DNA from: Candidatus Delongbacteria bacterium
GTDB lineage: Bacteria > UBA4055
Direction of reading: 5' to 3'
DNA: 5,578 nucleotides
NCBI GenBank assembly: GCA_013139625.1
Contig: WTAK01000177.1
Coordinates: 1 to 5,578, forward strand
Shown: one piece after another, positions 1 to 5,578 of the stretch
Numbering within the stretch: position 1 is the stretch's first letter
Layout of the letters: every line of letters starts with the position of its first letter
Notes under the pieces: generated by a model
What the model was told of the DNA's origin: nothing
Databases searched by the model: none
Seen by the model: only the letters and a program-made list of their open reading frames with translations
Position numbers and translations under genes: made by a program

Positions 1-264
1 CAATAACATCCTTTTCGTTGAAACTACTCTTCTATTTACTACTAAAGAATAATAGTAAATACCATTTGACAACTTAGCTCCATCGAATGTTACACTATGA
101 TATCCAACACTTTGTGAAGCATTTACAAGATCAGCAACTACGCTACCGTTAGAGTTGTAAATTTTAATCCTAACATTTGAATCTTGTGAAAGTGCATACT
201 TGATCTTAGTAGTTGGGTTGAAAGGATTTGGATAGTTCTGATATAATGCAAATTTGGTTGGAAG
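1..264 (-). other. T9SS type A C-terminal sorting domain (last codons outside the window)
   Basis: Residues 1714-1801. It carries FALYQNYPNPFNPTTKIKY, then VRIKIYNSNGSVV, then LSNGIYYYSLVVN and a basic ending STKRM. These are the conserved blocks of the type A sorting domain recognised by the Por/T9SS translocon, which is usually removed at the surface. Only a few residues after MLL should be missing. Confidence 0.95.
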
Positions 265-3200
265 CTGAGATTCAATAATATCAGTTCTTTCTCCTTCTTC
301 CTCTTCATTCCTAGTCAACTTAGCAAGTAAATCACTGATAGCAGATGGATCATAAGTTGATTTCCCTTTACTTTCGGCATTTTTCATCATATTACAAATA
401 GCAATATCAATCTTTGCTAAGATAACTTCACCTTCTGAAGTAGCTTCAAATTTCATCTCTTCAGCTAAAACTATAGCTTCATCATATTTCTTAGATTTAA
501 TATTAACTACAACTTTCATTTCTTTAAAGAATTTCTTATTTATCGTTTCATCTTCAGATTCAAGTTGTTCGTCGTACACCTTTAGTAAAGGTTCTAAAGC
601 AGTTTCTTGTTTGGCATATAGATCCGGAAGTATTGCATGAGCAACATATGTCTCATCACTTGTAGGATATTTGTCTATCAGCATTTCTAATTTCTTGATT
701 GCTTGGTCATACTTACCATCATCCTCAAATTCCATAGCTTTGATTAAAATTTTGCCGGAATTATCAAGAGTTCCATAAATTATTGGCTCAATATAATTAT
801 TTCTATACGGTACAGATGAATAAGGATCATAGCTTAAACGATACCTTTCATAAAGGCTAAACAAATAAGCATAGTTGTCTTCATTGACTTCAGAAGTTCC
901 CCAATAGTTATTAATTGCATTTAATCCTACAACACTTGGCATTGTTGCTTTTGAAGTTAGGTGAGTATCTCCTTTTATACAAGGTACCGTTGGTAAGCCA
1001 TTAACTAGATCACTATAGATATTGTTATAACCATTATCCATATAGACACCTGCTGCATATTTAACATATATCTGAGCACTATCGTAAAAGTTAGTTCCAT
1101 TATTGCATATCACATTGTTCAGATCTAGTAATCTGGATGATGAGTCTACTAATTGAGGAACTGTATTCCAACCTGTAATAAATATACCGTAGTAGGTATT
1201 GTCCTGTATTGTATTATCTATTAACTTTGGTGAGCAAGAAGTTATTGCTAATCCTATTGCAAAATTCTCGATCGTATTATCATCTGTTTCTCCACTTGAC
1301 TGTATTAATGAAATACCTATACCAATTCCATTACCATTAAAATTATTATCTTTAAGTATAAAATTTTCTAAACCATTGTTGTAATCTAGGTTACAATTTA
1401 TTAGCTCAACACCATTTTCACATTCTGTGAATGTTGAATTTGTAATATTTACATTTGTTGCTGAAGCATTTATTGCTGTTTCTGCATTACTGATAATTGT
1501 ATTTGATAAAATAATAGTACTACCTACTTCTGTAGTTATACCTTGCCAAGTGTCAGTTCCAACTATAGTAACATTTGTTAAGTCAAGAACAGCACCGTCT
1601 CTTACAGTAATTTTTGCACCAAGTCTAGCTTCTACCTTCATATTAGGATAAATTATTAAATTATCCCCCGGTTTTATTACAAGTTCTGAACCTGGCTGCA
1701 ATACAAGCTTTAATGGATCGTAAAACTGACCCGCTGTTAAATCCAAATAGTTTTCAATATATTCTGAAGCATCAATCTCATATTGGAACTCAAATAAATC
1801 TGTATCTTGCTGTAATTTTAAGATAGAAATACTTGTTGTATTTACTATTTCAGACGTAGTTATATTGTTCTTGCTATGTAAAAAAGCAAACTCTATCTCA
1901 TTGCTAGCATCTTCCGAGAAATTACCTGTCGTTATTTTTCTTATATATTTAGAGTTAATGGGAATTCTCGCAAGACCACTATATGTTTCACTATTATGAT
2001 ATTCTTGAATTGAGGGATCAAACTCAAATTCAATAATTTGAGTTGAATATCCATATGGAGGAAGTGGATACATTCCTTGAAAAACTAATAATAAAATATT
2101 TTTACTATCTAATGTAAAATTTGTTAAATCTTGAAAAGTGTAACCCGAAGTATAATCAAATTCTGATATCAATTCATAATTTGGAATTATTTTAGTTATA
2201 TTGCTACCCTCTACACTCAAAGTAATCACTTTATTTCCATCACACAGAACAATATCATTGATATTATCATTATTAAAATCACCTACAGCAATTGACACTT
2301 TATTATTTAAACTTTCAGATGTTATATCATAGCTGTTTATCTGAGTTTCGGATTGTACATCAAAAATCAATACAGAAGTGTTGCTAACAACAACAATTTC
2401 ACCTATTCCATCGTTATTAACATCAGTAGATTCGATATCATTAAAATCGGTTGAATAATCTCCAAGAATTATTTTCTTAGAATATTCAGGTTCTCCAAGT
2501 TTATAAAATAAAAGCGAATAACCATCGAAATCTTTATGCAATACAACTTGTTCGTCAATTCCGTCATTATCATAATCACATGCCGTTGTTGCGATAAAAT
2601 CATCTGAAAAAAATGGATCTAAGTTTGTGATTACATTTGTTTTAATCGTATGCTGTTCTAGATCCATTGGATCATAATGTATTAACTTCCTCGTGTTATC
2701 AAAAACAGCGAGCTGTGGTTTTAAGTGATCTGTAGCTGAATCCGGACAAGGAGACTGAGTAACATTTATAGTGTTGTATGGAGGATCATTTAAAGTTACT
2801 GGATTTTGAACAAACTCAGATGGTGAAGTTAAAGTTATAGTACCACTTCTTGAAAAATCAACAAAGTGCTTGTTTATCTTCAATTCTGTAGTCTCAGGCA
2901 CAACTCCTGTTCCTCCATTAATAACTTGAATCCAGTTTGATATATTGGAGATACTATAATTTACTGGTGCTTGATTAGGATGATCGGGATCACATTTATT
3001 AACAGTAAATTCAATATTACTCTCATTATAATCAACATCAAATGTAGTTGTTCCTGAAAGTTCGATTTCAGGTAAAGGGGGATCATTACTTTGAGTTACA
3101 GTGAACATTGCTTCTCTAGTCTGACCTTCAAAAGTTCCGTGATCTGATAATACTATTTTTATTATTCCTGGTTGTGAATTAGATTCACTATACTCCCCTA

Positions 3201-4872
3201 CTTTTATAACTGGTCCATCATTTGTGTATATGCGAGCACTTTCTCCAGAAATAATTTCGACCCAATCAGGATACTCAACTATATTATAATAAACATCATA
3301 GCTAGGTTGTCCTTGTGAGTAATCAATAGACATACCAAAATGATAAGTAGAAGCATCATTATAATTATAAGGAAATTCGTAAGAATTCTCCTCTAATATT
3401 ATGGGCACCGTCTCCCACTCACCGATTGTATAAAAACCTAGGCGACAATCATCATTATCTGTATCAGCAATTGTAAAAGTTACTGAGTATTCATATTCTT
3501 CATGTTCAGGATCATCGTATGCCGGATTAAGCCAAGGTGTATAATAATGAATTATTGATTCTGAATTCGCTAAGCAATTTACTTGTATAGGATAATCAAC
3601 AACAATATTCTGTATTGTATCCCATCTGTAAGAATCGGGATTATACTCTCTTAATTCAACATCAACTAAGATAATACCATTATAATCTAGACCATCTAAT
3701 TCTTCTACCGTACAATCTATATGAATGTTTTTATTTGAATAAGCACTTTCCACATGATAATCCCCCCAATTCCACTTCCAATGAATCCGACCATTTAAGT
3801 CCGGATCCTGATTTTGGGTAACCAATATCGTTTGTACAGTTTCACCATCAAAATATGGGCCGACTGCTGTCAATACAATGTTACAATTTCTAGAAATTCC
3901 ATCATTCACAAGGCATTTGAAATCTATTGTAGTTGGATCACCATCCACTACGGTAATGGTTGTAGGATAATCTTCTATCCAAATATCTTCAGGTGGATCA
4001 CTAGGATCAATCGATACAGTCAAATCTGTATCAAAACCAAGTGTGGAGGTTATTGTAATAGATTTAGGTAATATATTATCATAATCAATAACGAAACTAG
4101 TATTGTCTATGACTAAACAATCTTCAGGTGGTTCCGGTAATTGAGAAATAGTAATAGTTTTACTATTTGAACCATCCCGAAATAATCCATTTGTTAATTC
4201 TATCGTCACATTACAATATTTTGGATTATCTGTTTCATTATTATCTATGCACTTAAATTCAATATCAGAATAACTAGATGCAGGAATATTTCCACTAGTA
4301 CTAGTGAATTGTAACCATGTAGATGCTTCGGGAGGATCAAGAGTCACAATCCAATTTATTTCAACATTATCATACCATGATGACAATGTAATAGTTTCTG
4401 GATTTCCTACTTCATTCCAATCAAATTCAGTAGAAGTATAAGACAAGGTTATATCGCCAGACAAGTCTTTTAGAACGAAAAATTCTATAGGCTGTGATGA
4501 GGAAGTCCCACTTGAAAATGTAGCTCTATAATAACCTTCAGTATCAATCGTTTCATAGAATGTGATATCATACCCACCCCAAGGATCACAAGTATATGGC
4601 TCTTCTGGCTCTGCATAAATACTCCAAGTTTTAGAACTAAAACTAAATGTTTCAATAGTCAATTTTATATCACCAAACCAATTGTGGTCATCTAATTCTT
4701 GAATTGATACCGTAAATCCTATTATATCTGTTGTAATAGGATCAATGGGATCCATAGTTATGTTTGAAGTAAAATCTATTGCGCCATTAACTTCAGGATC
4801 CTCACTAAATTCCATGTTGAGTGAATTATATTGCTCAGAAGGGAAAAAATGCCATACTCCTAGTGTATACTC
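1..4872 (-). CDS. Main part of the giant multidomain T9SS-secreted protein (downstream of the frameshift, 3' end cut by the window)
   Basis: The frame is open without a stop from a TAG at 4873-4875 to base 1, 1624 codons, and reads with consistent domain content throughout. It has no start of its own: the first ATG (4813-4815) lacks a ribosome site, and the frame joins the 193-residue N-terminal part once one 13-bp repeat unit is removed. In joined numbering the order is two A-B-B beta modules (204-530, 535-883), a VCBS/FG-GAP-like segment (896-1171), a parallel beta-helix (1231-1510), TPR-like helices (1551-1665) and a T9SS sorting domain (1714 to the edge). The last visible residues, STKRMLL, normally lie two or three codons from the stop in such domains, so the gene should end just outside the window. 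The product is expected to cross the outer membrane and be released or anchored at the surface. A role in adhesion or polymer binding is inferred from domain types; no catalytic motif is evident in this part. Confidence 0.9.
409..753 (-). other. TPR-like helical segment between beta-helix and sorting domain
   Basis: Residues about 1551-1665. DDGKYDQAIKKLEMLIDKYP matches a tetratricopeptide unit (helix A, short turn, helix B ending in KYP). SKKYDEAIVLAEEM forms a second, degenerate one. The segment is charged and rich in Lys and Glu, in contrast to the beta-rich remainder. It probably acts as a spacer or protein-interaction arm. An acidic linker (NEEEEGER) leads into the sorting domain. Confidence 0.65.
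874..1713 (-). other. Right-handed parallel beta-helix
   Basis: Residues about 1231-1510. It opens with the usual cap-like stretch of short strands (LVLQPGSELVIKPGDNLIIY, then GAKITVRDGAVLDLTNVTI). About ten rungs follow with N-x-I and N-T-x-x-N turns, such as SNTIISNAETAI, NITNSTFTECENGVEL, LIDNTIQDNTYYGIFI. It closes with INNYWGT. This is the standard PbH1-type fold of T9SS cargo in this superphylum. No pectate-lyase catalytic set is recognisable, so a structural or glycan-binding role is more likely than lyase activity. Confidence 0.8.
1891..2718 (-). other. VCBS/FG-GAP-like beta-propeller segment with calcium loops
   Basis: Residues 896-1171. Three clear Asp/Asn-rich loops occur: DYDNDGIDE (943-951), DVNNDGIGE (994-1002) and DFNNDNIND (1042-1050). 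Each is followed by a hydrophobic strand such as IVVV or IVLC. A fourth, degenerate copy reads GNFSEDASNEIEF (from 1160). DxDxDG-type loops of FG-GAP/VCBS repeats bind calcium and form propeller blades in integrin-like extracellular proteins. With only three or four recognisable blades, either the propeller is partial or other blades have lost the motif. Confidence 0.75.
2755..3801 (-). other. Second A-B-B module: domain A2 and BACON-like domains B3 and B4
   Basis: Residues 535-883. A2 (about 535-655) starts NGRIHW and carries VEELDGLDYNGIILVDVEL, which aligns with A1. B3 (about 667-771) has DWVEIISGES and ends MFTVTQ. B4 (776-883) is the most typical BACON copy: NWIQVINGGTG, then SRSGTITLTS, ending INVTQ. 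Unlike B1 and B2, these two copies lack the hairpin cysteine pair. An Asp/Pro-rich linker (NDPPLPE) joins B3 to B4. Confidence 0.6.
3814..4794 (-). other. First A-B-B module: domain A1 and BACON-like domains B1 and B2
   Basis: Residues 204-530. A1 (about 204-312) starts NGAIDF and carries VSIQELDDHNWFGDIKL; I know no family name for it. B1 (about 316-421) has WLQFTSTSGN, an EFKC...YCNV hairpin and ends TITISQ. B2 (422-530) has DIWIE, DFKC...RNCNI and ends TILVTQ. A Trp, a turn, a hydrophobic strand, an N/R-centred hairpin and a terminal VTQ are the hallmarks of BACON/Ig-like domains of secreted Bacteroidota-type proteins, often linked to carbohydrate or mucin binding. The assignment is by pattern and the repeats are divergent. 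Confidence 0.6.
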
Positions 4873-5416
4873 CTAGTGTATACTCCTCATCATCAGGTGT
4901 TGGGTTTAAACCTACGGACTCATACAAATACTCAGTAAAACCTACACATTGCATTGTATAATGTGTGGGGTATCCGTCATTATTGTAGGTAACTTCTTTA
5001 TGGATAAATATACTGTAAGTAGTATATTCCGGATCCATAAGTTCTTCAGAATGTATAATGCTAGCTGTAGCAATAATCGTTTCACGTTGCTCATCTGATA
5101 TATTTATATACTTTTTTGCACCAAGATACCTTTCATTGTCACCTGATCCATCATAATCTCTTAATTCAACTTCATAAGTTTGATTTTCATAATTTATCCC
5201 GTCTGGATGATATCCATCACTGCTCATATCACCATTAAAAAAGTGATAAACAGCTCCTTCAGTTGTACCGTCATCATAGTATATCCCGTTATGTCCAGCA
5301 ACCTCTAAATCTCCTAAAGATACCATTCCTGTCCTATATCCTATATCCGCATTTTGTATTTCAGAAAATGAAACTAAAGATATTAATAATAGAAAAACTG
5401 TTACATATTTAAACAT
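4835..5416 (-). CDS. N-terminal part of the large T9SS protein: signal peptide plus permuted NlpC/P60-like hydrolase, frameshifted
   Basis: This 193-residue frame begins at an ATG with an excellent ribosome site. Residues 1-18 form a signal peptide (MFK, then a hydrophobic run ending LVSFS). Residues about 31-174 resemble circularly permuted NlpC/P60 or YiiX-type papain-like hydrolases. They show a GDLEVAGHNGIYY block (candidate His42), a YLGAKKY...DEQRETI middle block (residues 97-114), and MQCVGFTEYLYESVGL (candidate Cys157), which matches the usual DCSGFVxYVY catalytic helix. Family members cleave peptidoglycan peptides or other amide and ester bonds; the substrate here is unknown. After DDEEYTLGV the frame enters a duplicated 13-bp unit and ends in ten shifted residues (YTRSMAFFPF). 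Without one copy it would continue into the frame 1-4872. As it stands, the product would be a short exported protein without the sorting domain. The reading of this as the head of one larger gene is strong; the enzyme family is moderately sure. Confidence 0.85.
   Translation of the reverse strand: MFKYVTVFLLLISLVSFSEIQNADIGYRTGMVSLGDLEVAGHNGIYYDDGTTEGAVYHFFNGDMSSDGYHPDGINYENQTYEVELRDYDGSGDNERYLGAKKYINISDEQRETIIATASIIHSEELMDPEYTTYSIFIHKEVTYNNDGYPTHYTMQCVGFTEYLYESVGLNPTPDDEEYTLGVYTRSMAFFPF
4854..4887 (-). repeat. 13-bp tandem duplication causing a +1 frameshift
   Basis: On the plus strand the 8-mer ATACTCCT occurs three times (4854-4861, 4867-4874, 4880-4887), each pair separated by AGTGT. 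The period is 13 bp over 34 bp, about 2.6 units. Thirteen is not a multiple of three, so the extra unit moves the reading frame. Deleting one unit gives DDEEYTLGVWHFFPSEQYNS and an uninterrupted protein through the rest of the window. Slipped-strand mispairing between the 8-bp repeats would explain both gain and loss of a unit. An assembly or read error is the main alternative. Confidence 0.9.
4895..5326 (-). other. Domain: circularly permuted NlpC/P60-like (papain-like) hydrolase
   Basis: Covers residues about 31-174. In ordinary NlpC/P60 enzymes the Cys helix precedes the His strand. Here the GHNGIYY block (His42) comes first and the QCVGFTEYLYE helix (Cys157) last, the order seen in permuted members such as YiiX and LRAT-type proteins. 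A GAKKY...QR..I segment between them resembles the spacer in these permuted proteins. The third polar catalytic residue cannot be placed by eye. Assignment rests on motif resemblance only. Confidence 0.6.
5363..5416 (-). other. Signal peptide
   Basis: Residues 1-18: a short basic start (MFK), a hydrophobic core YVTVFLLLISLV, then SFS before EIQ. Cleavage is probably near residue 18. It implies Sec export to the periplasm, as T9SS cargo requires. No lipobox cysteine is present, so it is not a lipoprotein signal. Confidence 0.85.
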
Positions 5417-5418
5417 GG

Positions 5419-5578
5419 CTACTCTCCTCCTTTCAGCATATGCTTTTTAAACATTTTTTCATTATTTTCCGTTACTCTTTTCATTGACTTATAAGTTCTA
5501 GGTATATCCTCTCCAAAAGCTTTTCTTATGTCAGAAGAAATCCTAAAGGCTTTGTAATTAGTAACTGACATTATAATA
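5419..5578 (-). CDS. Unrecognised small or partial ORF upstream of the large gene
   Basis: I do not recognise this product. The frame is open from the right edge to a TAG at 5419-5421. The first ATG (5569-5571) would give 50 residues, MSVTNYKAFR... to ...HMLKGGE. The frame also continues upstream of that ATG (Ile-Ile) to the window edge, so this may be the C-terminal tail of a larger protein. Too little sequence lies upstream to see a ribosome site. The peptide is polar and rich in Lys, Arg and Glu, has no signal peptide or membrane segment, and looks mainly helical, so it is probably cytoplasmic. Its last sense codons (AAA GGA GGA GAG) are also the Shine-Dalgarno sequence of the next gene, whose ATG follows the stop after 2 nt. 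That layout indicates one operon and translational coupling. It is more likely a real coding end than a chance frame because of this spacing, but no homology supports it. Confidence 0.5.
   Translation of the reverse strand, partial: IIMSVTNYKAFRISSDIRKAFGEDIPRTYKSMKRVTENNEKMFKKHMLKGGE
5424..5433 (-). promoter_or_regulatory. Strong Shine-Dalgarno site of the large gene
   Basis: Read on the minus strand the site is AAAGGAGGAG. The GGAGG core lies 9 nt before the ATG at 5414-5416. This is a near-perfect anti-16S match and fixes the start of the large gene. It lies inside the last codons of the upstream ORF, so ribosomes ending there could re-initiate. Such a strong site is unusual for typical Bacteroidota and points to another T9SS-bearing FCB lineage. 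Confidence 0.85.

Noticed and set aside
1199..1384. 61-codon plus-strand open frame
   Set aside because: It lies antisense to beta-helix codons of the minus-strand gene, has no ribosome site, and its composition is that expected of a shadow of Asn/Ile/Thr-rich codons.
1427..1651. 74-codon plus-strand open frame with a hydrophobic, membrane-like look
   Set aside because: It is antisense to well-formed beta-helix rungs. The hydrophobic character follows from the reverse complement of Asn/Thr/Ile codons, and no ribosome site is seen.
2251..2580. Asp-rich loops as dockerin or EF-hand repeats
   Set aside because: The spacing is about 50 residues and each loop is followed by a beta strand, which fits VCBS/FG-GAP blades better than paired dockerin helices.
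3814..4071. 85-codon plus-strand open frame
   Set aside because: It is antisense to the BACON-like domain B2, without a recognisable motif or ribosome site.
4293..4306. 14-bp perfect palindrome CACTAGTACTAGTG
   Set aside because: It is inside coding sequence for a Thr-Ser repeat (two ACTAGT units), so the symmetry is explained by codon repetition; there is no spacer for a hairpin loop.
4813..4815. ATG that could start the downstream frame as an independent gene
   Set aside because: No Shine-Dalgarno sequence precedes it, no signal peptide follows it although the product ends in a T9SS domain, and the frame joins the upstream signal-peptide part once one 13-bp unit is removed.
5570..5575. 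TATAAT on the minus strand, a perfect -10 hexamer before the large gene
   Set aside because: Such hexamers are frequent in AT-rich DNA, it overlaps the candidate ATG of the upstream ORF, and any -35 box would lie outside the window.

Overview
The window is almost entirely one very large gene on the minus strand. It encodes a secreted multidomain protein with a type IX secretion system (T9SS) C-terminal sorting domain. The low G+C (about one third by eye), the YPNPFNPTT sorting motif and the strong Shine-Dalgarno sequence suggest an uncultured member of the Fibrobacterota-Chlorobiota-Bacteroidota (FCB) superphylum. A Cloacimonadota-, Ignavibacteria- or Marinimicrobia-like lineage fits better than classical Bacteroidota, whose genes usually lack such a ribosome site. 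The phylum is an inference; no marker gene is present.

Layout, read along the minus strand from the right edge. At 5578-5419 is the end of an unrecognised gene, or a complete 50-residue ORF. Its last codons carry the ribosome site of the next gene, which starts 2 nt after its stop. At 5416 the large gene begins with a signal peptide. A domain that looks like a circularly permuted NlpC/P60 (papain-like) hydrolase follows, with candidate His42 and Cys157. At 4854-4887 a 13-bp tandem duplication shifts the frame: the first frame ends at 4835 (193 residues), and the second is open from 4872 to the left edge without a stop. I checked every codon of the second frame by hand. Removing one 13-bp copy joins the halves into a protein of 1801 visible residues, probably lacking only its last few codons at the left edge.

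The joined protein reads: signal peptide; permuted NlpC/P60-like domain; two copies of an A-B-B module (an unnamed beta domain A followed by two BACON/Ig-like domains B); a VCBS/FG-GAP-type calcium-loop segment; a right-handed parallel beta-helix ending in NNYWGT; a TPR-like helical segment; and the T9SS sorting domain. This is the plan of a large surface or secreted protein with one possible enzymatic head and a long adhesive or carbohydrate-binding stalk.

The main points of interest are the slippage-type duplication exactly between the putative enzyme and the rest of the protein, the putative enzyme head on a T9SS stalk, the A-B-B duplication, and the translationally coupled small upstream ORF. 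There is no RNA gene, mobile element, CRISPR array or convincing terminator. No stretch above 300 bases is without coding sequence.
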